Assembly: GCA_030710605.1 (NCBI GenBank) | Contig: CP092865.1 | Coordinates: forward strand, 32,315,359 to 32,379,358 | From: Cordylochernes scorpioides | Lineage: Eukaryota > Arthropoda > Arachnida > Pseudoscorpiones > Chernetidae | DNA: 64,000 nt | Direction of reading: 5' to 3' | Shown: one piece after another, positions 30,384-39,352 of the stretch | Position numbering within the stretch: the stretch's first letter is position 1 | Layout of the letters: each line of letters starts with the position of its first letter | Translations under genes and position numbers: made by a program | The notes under the pieces: generated by a model | The model's database searches: none | Seen by the model: the letters and a program-made list of their open reading frames with translations, nothing else | Told to the model about the DNA's origin: nothing

Positions 30384-32981
30384 TCAATTCTTCCAATTCC
30401 CCCAGTTAGAATATCTGCAATACTCCCTCCGCCAAGCCGCAATTCTTGAAGATCTTCTTGGGATTATAGTTTCATTCTGGCCTTCCTCTTCGTCTTCTCT
30501 CCTCAGTTCTTCGTCTCCACAGGCCTGCTCTTCATCCTCTTTTCGTTCTAAGTTATTCAGATTTCTCTCTACCGATATTGCTTCTTCATCAGTCCCTGAA
30601 TATCCTCTTGGGATCGCAGCTTCATTTCGACCTTCCTCGTCTTCCTTCTTAAGTTCGTCTTTCTGATTCCTTTCCACCAATTTCGTATCTTCCTCATTTA
30701 CAGATTCATAGCCTTCTTCAAAATTATTATTTAAAACCTGGAAAAAATCAGTTTCATGTGAAATTTGCTTATCGACTTTCTTAGTTGGGAAAACATCTTC
30801 TCTAAATCTGACATTTCTGGTTACAAAGACCTTATTGTTTCTGAAGTCCCAAACCTTGTATCCCTTGACTCCTTCCGGATAACCAATTAAAACACATTCT
30901 CGGCTTCTTGAATCAAATTTGGATCGACGCCGGTCGTTGTATACCCAGGTCTGACAACCGAAAACTCGGATATGCTCAATCTTCACTGGCCGTTCGGTCC
31001 ACATTTCTTCTGGTATTTTGTTACCTATTGCCTTGCTAGAACATTTGTTTCTCAAGTAACATGCTGTATTTACGGCATCTGCCCAGAATGATTTAGGAAT
31101 CCCTGATTCAAGTAAAATGCATCTTGCTGTGTTTAGTAATGTTTGATTCATTCTTTCCGCAGTTCCATTTTGCTGAGGTGTTCTTGGAACTGTAAGCTGT
31201 CGTTTGATGCCATTTTCATTAAGGAATTTATTAAATTCGCCGTTAACATATTCCGTCCCATTATCACTTCTTAAGACTTTGATTTTTCTGCTGTGGTAAT
31301 TCTCAACACTGTTCTTATATTCTTTAAATCTTTCTAGTACCTCTGATTTAGACCTCATAAAATATACTGTAGTGTAATGAGTGAAATCATCTATGAACGT
31401 CACAAAATAATTGTTCCCTCCTTTCGACATTGGGCTAATGGGACCTACTACATCCGAATGGATGAGCTCCAAAGGTGATGAAGTTTTCTTACTTTCGACA
31501 GGTTTGGAAGGAAATGGTAGTCTTCTCATTTTACCTTCAAGGCACACCTCGCACTCTGCTGTGTCACTCACATTTTGGAGATCCCTTTTGTAAACGTGTC
31601 CTAGCCTTCTGTGCCAGATATCTGCACTAGGTGACTTCACTTTAGCCATCTTCAGTTCTTCCACTGTATAGATTCTTCCTCTTCTATTAGATTTCAAAAT
31701 TAACCCGCCATCACTTCCAAAAACAGAGGCCTTGCCATTCTGGAATAAAACTTTGTTTCCTCTTTCCTCAATCCTTCCAACAGACAAAATATTTCCGTCT
31801 AACTCAGGAACGTATAATACGTTTTCTAAGAACAAGGTTTCACCTCCATATTCGTGACCGAGTTTGATGGTTACATCACCCATCTCTGATACTTTTATTT
31901 CCTCATTGTTAGCCATTTCTACTGAAGTTGAAATACTTTTTGTGTTCGTCAATTTCAGTCTGTTCGACGTCATATGTTCAGTAGCTCCACTGTCCAGAAA
32001 CCAGATATTCTGCGAATTATTGTTTTTAAAGTTGTTCGCAAATAGGACCTTATGAGTCAGGTCTAGCGTACCTTGTTTCAGCATACCTTCGCTAATTCTC
32101 CTTGAGGAGTTGGCAAATCTGCAATTCCTAGCTATGTGCCCTAATCTGCCACAACTGAAACACCTTATCTGCCTAGAGATACCTTCGCTAATTCTCCTTG
32201 AGGAGTTGGCAAATCTGCAATTCCTAGCTATGTGCCCTAATCTGCCACAACTGAAACACCTTATCTGCCTCGGGTAGTTATAATTTTCCCTTTTCCCTTC
32301 CGTCCACGTATTATGATAATTCCTTGGTTGATCATATTCAAATTTATTTTGCTCTTGACATGGTGATTTGCATGTATCCTCTTTTCTTCTTGCCGCAAAA
32401 GCGCAATTAGGATCTTCTTGAGGAATTTGACGCTGTTTCTGTCTTTTTTCTTCTAAAAGTAATTTGGATTTTACCACACTAGTAGATAGCTTCTCTTCTT
32501 GCTGTTCTAAACTGAGAATTAGCGGCTCGTAGCTCTTTGGCAATCCCAATAACATAATTAACGCCAATTCGCCATCCCCAAATCCATGGTGGCACTTTGC
32601 TAATTTTCTATGGCATTCCATTATTCTCGCGAAATATTCCTTCATGTCTTCGTCATTTCTTTTGACAATATTGAAAAATTCTCTCAATAACTGTAATATG
32701 TGCAGCAAGCCATACTTTGTGTGGATATCCTCCAGTATCTGCCAAGCATCAATCGCTCGCTTGCAATCACCGATATCATCTAGGAATGAATCCTCAACTG
32801 CTAGTAATATGACAGATAATGCCAAACTATCTTTCCGCTTCTGTTTTTCTGAAGTTTCCCTAGGAAAGCCAGGCTCAATCGCATCCCATATGTCCTTCTG
32901 GATCAAAATAGATTTAGTTCTTATGGCCCAGGTATAATAATTATTCCCATCTAGTTTAGGTATTCTTAACTCGTCAGCCAT
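30384..32981 (-). CDS. copia Gag-protease-integrase polyprotein, 865 aa, no RT
   Basis: A single uninterrupted frame. The Gag part starts with RIPKLDGNNYYTWAIR (residues 6-21). It is followed by two tandem CCHC knuckles CFSCGRLGHIARNC, an exact-looking 32-residue (96-bp) duplication. The protease motif is LDSGATEHM. A GAG-pre-integrase region (HRRLGHV...CEVCLEGK) supplies the integrase zinc-binding residues. The integrase core has HSDVVGP, FVTFIDDFTHYT, LRSDNGTEYV and TPQQNGTAERMNQ, which include the DDE residues. After an acidic linker and RRSSRIAAWRRE the frame ends. In a second frame the next bases read IADILTGGIGRIELTRIL then ATLGLR-stop, the normal copia RNase H C-terminus. So a deletion joined linker to tail out of frame. 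Particles and integrase could be made, but replication would need RT from another copy. Confidence 0.93.
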   Translation of the reverse strand: MADELRIPKLDGNNYYTWAIRTKSILIQKDIWDAIEPGFPRETSEKQKRKDSLALSVILLAVEDSFLDDIGDCKRAIDAWQILEDIHTKYGLLHILQLLREFFNIVKRNDEDMKEYFARIMECHRKLAKCHHGFGDGELALIMLLGLPKSYEPLILSLEQQEEKLSTSVVKSKLLLEEKRQKQRQIPQEDPNCAFAARRKEDTCKSPCQEQNKFEYDQPRNYHNTWTEGKRENYNYPRQIRCFSCGRLGHIARNCRFANSSRRISEGISRQIRCFSCGRLGHIARNCRFANSSRRISEGMLKQGTLDLTHKVLFANNFKNNNSQNIWFLDSGATEHMTSNRLKLTNTKSISTSVEMANNEEIKVSEMGDVTIKLGHEYGGETLFLENVLYVPELDGNILSVGRIEERGNKVLFQNGKASVFGSDGGLILKSNRRGRIYTVEELKMAKVKSPSADIWHRRLGHVYKRDLQNVSDTAECEVCLEGKMRRLPFPSKPVESKKTSSPLELIHSDVVGPISPMSKGGNNYFVTFIDDFTHYTTVYFMRSKSEVLERFKEYKNSVENYHSRKIKVLRSDNGTEYVNGEFNKFLNENGIKRQLTVPRTPQQNGTAERMNQTLLNTARCILLESGIPKSFWADAVNTACYLRNKCSSKAIGNKIPEEMWTERPVKIEHIRVFGCQTWVYNDRRRSKFDSRSRECVLIGYPEGVKGYKVWDFRNNKVFVTRNVRFREDVFPTKKVDKQISHETDFFQVLNNNFEEGYESVNEEDTKLVERNQKDELKKEDEEGRNEAAIPRGYSGTDEEAISVERNLNNLERKEDEEQACGDEELRREDEEEGQNETIIPRRSSRIAAWRREYCRYSNWGNWKN

Positions 32982-33226
32982 TGATATTTCTAGGTATGCA
33001 AATCTGACAAAAAATTATAACTCAAAGCTTTTTTCTTCTTCTTCGTTGCACAAAGTTCAGTCTTTAAATCACTCAAATATCTTATAATCAAATTCTATTC
33101 TCTATCTTAGTTAGCCTAACAAACTTTTCTTCTTTGGCTTTCCCTTTTAGCTTTTTCTTCTTTACTTTCTTTAGCTTTAACTTCTAGCTTTTTCTTCTTT
33201 AGCCTAAACTTCTAATTTCTCTCTAC

Positions 33227-33257
33227 GGCGCAGTGGAAGCGTGCTGGGCCCATAACC
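33227..33257 (-). promoter_or_regulatory. copia primer-binding site, 31-nt match to initiator tRNA-Met 5' half
   Basis: The plus strand reads GGCGCAGTGGAAGCG followed by TGCTGGGCCCATAACC, matching metazoan initiator tRNA-Met from about base 9 to 39. It directly abuts the 5' LTR. Copia of flies is primed by this tRNA half; the match here is much longer than the usual 14-18 nt. Confidence 0.85.
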
Positions 33258-33462
33258 TGTTAGGTGCTAAGAATTTCCTATCCTACAATCGAGCAGAATA
33301 AAACACCACACCTCCAAGAATATCAAACACTTTTAATTACCTATCATGACTAACTAATTTACATCATTAAAAACCAATTTATATACATGTAAAATCGTCC
33401 AGTCATCTGGTCAAAATATAAATAAACTAATCTAGGAAAAAACAACTTATAAAATCCTAACA
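33258..33462 (-). repeat. copia 5' LTR
   Basis: 205 bp, apparently identical to the 3' LTR. Confidence 0.92.
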
Positions 33463-34136
33463 ACATATATTTTTTATTTATAACATATTTTTGATTTTAA
33501 TCCCAAAGAGGTTTCACATAAGAACCTGAATATTTTGATTTCTTCCTTCTTTGAAGTCTTGAACAATCGGCGACGGTCAATAGATGGCATCAGGTTATGA
33601 CGTTTATTTTGACGGGAGAGGCGCCCTGTGCTTCTATTGAAGAATTCAAGTCGCTATTTCCAACAGCTTTCCCGACCAGCCAGATTTCAACAAATTTGTA
33701 AACCTGCAATGGTAGTTGGACTGAACGAGTGTTCAAAATTTAAGATTTCATGTGGCCTGAAAGCATATTAAAACTAAATTATTAAATTTAAAAGGCATTT
33801 CGAAATTAGTCTGCTTCCGACCAATCAGAAGTCTGGAAATTTGTCAACCTGAATTGTCAACAGGTTCGAAAAAGCGCACAAAATTTCATACTTATACGTG
33901 CTCTAGAAGTATACTAAAAATCGATTACAAGATTTGTAGACAGACGTGGAAGGAAGTTAAATATATATTTTTTTAAACAACACTGTGTTGGAGCCTTAAT
34001 ATAAATCAGAGCTTTCTTCTCGATGACGTCTTCTAAGAAACAGTAGGTAATCTGTATGAAACATGTGGTTGATTTTGAATATTCAAGGCGTACAGGTGTT
34101 AATTTGATTCCATTGATGTATACTTTGAGGCATTTT

Positions 34137-34320
34137 TCTTGTTCCAAAATCACTTTATTAGGTACCGCTCAAAACGAGAAACCTAGTTTATGATATTTGC
34201 AACAATGAATAATATATGAAGGTTATTTAAATATTAAACAAAATGTTGACGCAGGATTCAATCCCGGTTCATGACTGTCGGGAATCGAGGGGGTTACCCA
34301 CTCATCCACAGACTCTTAGT
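34137..34320 (-). mobile_element. second SINE-like family with tRNA-like head
   Basis: Matches 20806-20985 along its length, including TTGACGCAGGATTCAATCCC and GACTGTCGGGAATCGA. Confidence 0.6.
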
Positions 34321-34437
34321 TTGAGACATGGATTTAAGGCAGAACAATAAAGAAAAAAATATATAAGTAAAGATATATTTTTATATAATAGGGTTTTGTT
34401 TCAATATATTTCATAATGGGTTATCAATATATTCAAA

Positions 34438-34755
34438 CTAGCCGAATGACCCGGGCAACGCCCGTGTTTTACCCGATTGAATGTTTTTATTCAAATACTA
34501 TTTGTTACAATTATAAATTGGAGCCCTGGATGTCACTCTTGTGAAACGTCCCGCTCCAAACTTTACATGTACATTAGGTCAGCTGGTATTACCCCTCATT
34601 TTCACCGCTAGAGGCGCGAGCGAATTGACTTTTTGTAAATATACATAATTATAAAGATAGAAGCTTCTATAGAAGATAATGATCATAATGATGATGCGCG
34701 CGCATCCGTGACAGCGATGAGGAATTGAGGAAAGACGGTCGTGACTATATATTAA
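34438..34755 (-). mobile_element. Helitron, diverged
   Basis: The minus-strand 3' end has CTAG and a hairpin at 34438-34470. The other end abuts the next Helitron and carries GCGCGCATCCGTGACAGCG and GGTCGTGACTATATAT blocks. Confidence 0.7.
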
Positions 34756-35007
34756 CTAGACGAATGGCCCGGGCAACCCCCGGGTTTTACCCGAGTGCGT
34801 ATATATTTTAAAAATGTTTTAATTAAAATACTATTCGTTACAATTATAAAAATGTGAACGGAAAAATATGTCCAGGGTAGCCTAGTGGTCATGGCATCTG
34901 CCCGGTAAGCGGAAGGTCGTGGGTTCGATTCCCATCCCTTGACACTCTTTTTATTTTATCCATTCTGACCAAAATCTATCCGTATATAAGGCAATTATAT
35001 AAGTAGA
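34756..35007 (-). mobile_element. 252-bp minimal Helitron with tRNA-like passenger
   Basis: TC at 35007 and hairpin/CTAG at 34756 (minus strand), A/T flanks intact. Nearly a third of the element is the tRNA-like sequence. Confidence 0.85.
34871..34942 (+). tRNA. tRNA-like sequence in a minimal Helitron
   Basis: Same 72-nt cloverleaf as 29460-29531 (anticodon position GGT, C33). It has A-box-like AGCCTAGTGGTCATGG and B-box-like GTGGGTTCGATTCCC, so pol III could transcribe it. Confidence 0.55.
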
Positions 35008-35466
35008 TAATCCAAATTGTGCCTTATCACACACTATTTTTTTATTTGGCCTTATTACCTTGTGTTTATAATCTATGACGTAATGCCGGCGGCGCGCGCC
35101 CGTTGGCTGCCGGCGAGCACGTGACCTCCCTGTGCGCGCGCATCCGTGACAGAACCGGCCGGCCCTTGACGGTCGTGACTATATATATATATATAATGGA
35201 TGGATAATAATAATAATATATAATAATAATAATTATTATTATTATTATCATTAGATAATGATAATGATCATAATGATGATTCGCGCGCATCCGTGACAGA
35301 ACCCATGACGGTCGTGACTATATATGTTGATAATAAAATAATAATAATATAATAATAATTATTAATATTATTATCATTAGATAATGATAATGATCATAAT
35401 GATGATGCGCGCGCATCCGTGACAGCGATGAGGAATTGAGGAAAGACGGTCGTGACTATATATGTT
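35008..35466 (-). mobile_element. Helitron 5'-end debris with (TAA/ATT) microsatellites
   Basis: Starts with a PLE-type scrap to about 35065. After it, GCATCCGTGACAG...GGTCGTGACTATATAT recurs three times, separated by AATAAT and TTATTA runs and ATAATGATCATAATGATGAT blocks. Contains GCCCGTTGGCTGCCGGCG and CACGTGA near 35098-35125. Confidence 0.55.
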
Positions 35467-36439
35467 GATTTTTTCATACATGTGTGGATAATGCTATGTA
35501 AATTTGACATTCACCAATAAGATGTATACATTTGACACCAGTGAATATTTCGTTAATGTTAGTTCAAAACAATGATGATTGTCGTGTCGCGCTGAAGCAA
35601 CTCTATAATACTTGAACAATCATTATTTATTACCAAGCCAAAACTACAGTAGACATCTGAAGTAACAAGACAACTCGACTCTGGACTGGACTCTTCAACT
35701 TAAATACATACGTCCTATTTATAGCCCAAATAAGTTAAACTGAAACTATGTAAATTGTGCTACAACAAAGTACAAATATGCAAAGACAAAACAATGTGAT
35801 AATAAATATGTTCGGTAAATGAAATAAGATTAATATTTCAGTACATCACCTTTTTCTTGTATATATAAAAAAAACGATATATAATTAATAATAATGATTA
35901 TGAATATTTCATCATCATTTTACTTGTGTCTCTATCTTCTCTATTCCAATCAAAATTTGACTGCCAGTTTCACAATAAACTGCTATACTTCTTAATCCAT
36001 TCTAACCAAACTTTCCCTATAATCCTTTTTGAACCTTGGTATGTTTTAGGTCAATTTTTAGAGAGAGAAATCATTTGTCGCGTGTGTGTTGCCATTTCTT
36101 TCATAATAGTTCAATTAAAAATATTGAGAAATCATGGCAAGAGTTCTCTCACAAAAGATGGCATCATGGCGTTGGCTGGAAGAGATAATACTCGATTATA
36201 CAAAGTAAAACTTTAAAAGTGGGATCAATAATTTACAATAATGCTAAATGTTTAAAGATATATAGAAGTATAATAAAATTATTTATAAATTCTCAAAATA
36301 ATTATTTTGCACTAGTGTCATCTTATTTTCTGGAAACACAAATTAAAACACCTTAAAATCCGGGCTTCTCAAAATATTCTATGCATTCTCCTTTATTTTA
36401 GTTATTGAGTCAAATCGACGTCATTTTACGACTTTAAAT
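35467..36439. other. spacer
   Basis: AT-rich. The open frame at 35926-36216 (+) has no recognisable domain. A possible solo LTR around 35585-35845 was considered but its ends were not convincing. Confidence 0.4.
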
Positions 36440-36840
36440 ATTTTTAAAATTGTAATAGTGAGAAAGAGTGGTGTTGGTAACAAGGTCAGGAGAATAAGGT
36501 GGCTGGAATAGTAAAGAAATTCAATGTGTAGCCAAATGGAGTTATATAGTGACGGCGGGCGACTGTATGTGACCTTGCGTTGTCATGATGCAAGAGTCAA
36601 TTTTTCTGATGCCATTTTAGGAACGTTTCTGACCCACAGCCTCCCCTAAAAATCGTCATATATCAAGGTAGCAATGTTGATTAATGGTTTGACCCTCGAG
36701 CACTAATTGTACCAGTCCCTTTCCATCAAAGAAAGCGATGAGAAGCCACTTAGGCTTCGATTCGATCATTGCCACTTTCTTGAGGTGAGGCACCTTACGC
36801 TTTTATAGATCAATTTCCTCCGGTAAAATATTTCTACCTA
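36440..36840 (-). pseudogene. mariner transposase relic
   Basis: The minus-strand translation gives HLKKVAMIESKPKWLLIAFF then DGKGLV, then FLGEAVGQKR, then FQPPYSPDL. These fit the stretch from before the second catalytic Asp to the third in mariner. Several stops and shifts. Confidence 0.6.
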
Positions 36841-36848
36841 AATATACA

Positions 36849-37346
36849 TCTATATATATAAAAATGGATGTTTGTTGGTTGGTCCGTTGGTCCGTCCGTG
36901 AGTGATAATCTTCTACATCGCTCAACCAATCGTGATGAAACTTTGGGAAGATGTTTAGTATACTACAGGGATGGTTTCTGGCTAATTACTCTTTAGAAAT
37001 AACCTTTCGTTGCATTTTTATTTAAAATAAAACGTCAAATCACTCGCAATCAGCGGCCCCCTCGCGGCAGACGGGCGATGGCGGCGCGCGACGATTGGCT
37101 GCCGGCGCAGCACGTGACTTCCCTGCCCCCCCCCCCCCCCGCCGAGTAAATGAGATCTCCCGGCTGACGGCCGAGCAGCGCCCTCTAGAACGAGTGACGA
37201 TTTTGACGGCGCGGGGCGCTCCCGGTTGGACAGTTGCGCGGGGGCAGAGTGACCTCGCGGGTGCCCTCCGGGAACTACGTCCATCTTCCATATGTAATAT
37301 ACATTTAATCGTGTGAACCCGGGCGTTGCCCGGGTCATTCGTCTAC
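36849..37346 (+). mobile_element. Helitron carrying a GC-rich passenger
   Basis: Starts A|TCTATATATATAAAAATGG and ends with hairpin CCCGGGCGTTGCCCGGG and CTAC instead of CTAG. The interior 37060-37270 is strongly GC-rich and includes GATTGGCTGCCGGCG, CACGTGAC and a C14 run. The inner open frames on both strands overlap and look incidental. Confidence 0.75.
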
Positions 37347-37472
37347 AAATTCGAAGTAGTTCACTAATTCAAACCAAAATTTCCATACATAGGTAAAAGA
37401 ATACTGGGAAGACTGACATTTATTAATGCAGTGATTATAATCAATGATTACAATGAAGGGCTATATCTATTG

Positions 37473-37662
37473 TCTATATATATAAAAATCACTTTCGAAT
37501 TTTAACGTAACGTTCCATTCTCAATCCCGTTGGGATTTAGATCGGCTAAAACATTTTTATCTTTATCAGTGAATATTAACTTTACTGTACTGAATAGTTT
37601 AGTATAATGTTAATTCAACATATTTCAATTTAGCCACTGCAACGCGTGGCCGGGTTCGCTAG
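37473..37662 (+). mobile_element. Helitron of a different family
   Basis: TCTATATATATAAAAATCAC start, and end hairpin GCCACTGCAACGCGTGGC then GGGTTCGCTAG|T. Confidence 0.72.
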
Positions 37663-37907
37663 TATATATATATATAGTAAATTGTAAAATATTTTCACAA
37701 AGTTTGGCGTTCTCACGCCCTTACGGCCTCAAATACCTATTCCTTGATTTTCAGGAAGTCTCAAAGACTAGCTTTTTTGGTCGTTGAGGTGCAGCTTGTA
37801 CCATGCTGATAAGGGCCAATCCCGTCAAAATAAACGTCAAAACTAGTCGCCATCTATTGACCGTCGTCGCAAACTAATGGCCTCGGATTGGTGACAAAGC
37901 CACAACC

Positions 37908-38530
37908 CTAGCTTTGGCAAACTGAGAAACGTCCACTTGGAGACCATGGTTTCGGGAGAATCTCCTTTTGCTGGCGGACCTTCATTCCATCCAGCTTGTT
38001 GGCCAGGGAGGTTGTCACTGCGGAGATGGTGTCAGGGTGGCTTGAATGCAGGACCAGTTTTCTCCTGGTGCGCAGGGAAGCCCAGACGCCTTGGGGGAGA
38101 GTGTGGGCGGCGCGGACTGCTTTCAGCATCTCCCACGGGTCAGCCTGCAAGTATCTGAGATAACCACTGTGTAGGCCACAGACTTCTCTCCATGGAGTGT
38201 CACCCTGGGCGCCGCAGGCTTGGAGGCGCGGGAAGGCGCTGGCTTGGTTGGACCTTGCGTGTTGGTCCTCTTTGCGTGCGGGTTGGGTGCTTCAGGCTGC
38301 TTCCTCTTGGTTGGAGCAGGGGCTGGCAACTTGGGGGCAGGTGCTTTTGCAGGAACAGCAACTGGAGCAGGGGTGGCAGGCTTGACAGGGTTAGTCTGGG
38401 AGCTGGAGCCCTTGCAGGAAGGAACAGGGCTGGTTTGGGTGGTACGGCAGGCTGTTTGGGGCTTGTTGGCCTCCATGACATCGTCTAGCTCCGCGAAGGC
38501 CTCGAGGGTGCCTGCAAGGTTCTTCACCTC
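37908..38530 (-). pseudogene. LINE ORF1-like (Pro/Ala/Lys-rich) frame, frameshifted
   Basis: Two overlapping minus-strand frames (38527-38123 and 38150-37908) run on from each other across a one-base shift near 38140. The first is rich in Pro, Ala and Lys (KAPAPKLPAPAPTKRKQP), like the linker of LINE ORF1 proteins. The second has LQADPWEMLKAVRAAH and HPDTISAV blocks. GC-rich coding style matches the LINE fragment beside it. The assignment as ORF1 is an inference. Confidence 0.5.
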
Positions 38531-38559
38531 AGCAAGGTGCCCCGCCCATCGTCCAGTTC

Positions 38560-38956
38560 GCTAGAAGGTGGGAGGAACATATAAACCTGCCCATCAACAT
38601 CGGCTGGTCGTCGCTCCGTGGCAGTGAGGCTAGCTCTGCACGCCCTGCCCCATCCAGCATCGGCCTAACAGTTTTGCGTCCCTTGTGGGTCCAGCGACCT
38701 GTCGCTGGCTCACCGGTACTGGTCCTGCCGCTATATCAGGCCTCTCATTCGGGAGGCATTTACCATCATTGGGCGGCCCCCTGACCTGCAGGTCTGGGTC
38801 TTCGGGCGAGGCGTGGATGACGACGCTATCCTGGCGTCTGCCAAGGCGTGTCTCTATAAGTATCATCTCAACATTGAACTAAGAGCGGTTCAAATTGATC
38901 CTGTCCTTGTCTGGAGGAGGACTCTCTCAAAATGGAGGAATCTCCCTTCTTGAGAG
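38560..38956 (+). pseudogene. LINE ORF2 C-terminal fragment (HRYWSC type)
   Basis: The plus-strand frame has SLAHRYWSCRYIRPLIREAF, then DLQVWVFGRG, ending WRRTLSKWRNLPS-stop. It belongs to the same LINE group as the minus-strand copies at 54340-57862. The 5' part is missing, and the ORF1-like piece beside it lies in the opposite orientation. Confidence 0.65.
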
Positions 38957-39042
38957 CAGCTTTTTATATTTAATCACCAAATTGTAAATTCTCATTAATA
39001 TTTGTAACAATTATCTAAGAGTGTCAATAAATATTTTTTTTA

Positions 39043-39352
39043 GGGGGTCGATGGAAGAATGGTCTAAACCGTTGGTTTTCGACCGTTACGACCCAGGTTC
39101 GATTCCCGCAATGGACACATTTTTCTTATTTATAACAAAAAATGCCCCAATGGCCCCCGATCCTTGCAAAAGTCCAAATCCACCTGCGAGTGCAAGTAAC
39201 CAAACGGGGCTCTGACACATTTGTAAGTGCAAAAAAAAAGTCGAACTGCTTTTCACATGTGCAGACATGTGGTGCACTTACAGTAAAAACAGTCTCCTAC
39301 TTCTACCCACCATGATTATAATGGCCTGTACCACTTATACTAGGGATATTTT
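39043..39352 (+). mobile_element. tRNA-Ser-like SINE, full length
   Basis: Well-preserved copy with head GGTCGATGGAAGAATGGTC, B-box-like GGTTCGATTCCCGC and the full body. It starts after a T-run at the end of the LINE fragment. Confidence 0.87.

Larger units (their letters stand above)
30109..33462 (-). mobile_element. copia LTR retrotransposon, RT/RNase H deleted, young
   Basis: Two 205-bp LTRs (30109-30313 and 33258-33462) begin TGTTAGG and end CCTAACA. I saw no difference between them when reading. The 5-bp target duplication ACATA flanks both sides. A polypurine tract (AAAATGGGGGGG on the minus strand) precedes the left LTR. A tRNA-iMet-type primer site follows the right one. At 3,354 bp it is about 2 kb shorter than a normal copia, because the RT and RNase H region is missing. 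Confidence 0.93.
28735..33970 (+). repeat. 1.2-kb dispersed repeat split by SINE, Helitron and copia
   Basis: Pieces 28735-28964, 29191-29241, 29874-30108 and 33468-33970 are collinear with the copy at 7950-9790. The interruptions are a SINE, a Helitron and a copia element, so this repeat is the oldest layer. Confidence 0.7.

Noticed and set aside
35585-35845. Possible solo LTR
   Set aside because: TG-like start and a termination-like region were considered, but no convincing CA end or target duplication was found.
37018-37338. GC-rich overlapping open frames on both strands
   Set aside because: Open only because the passenger is GC-rich; they overlap in opposite directions and include a C14 run.
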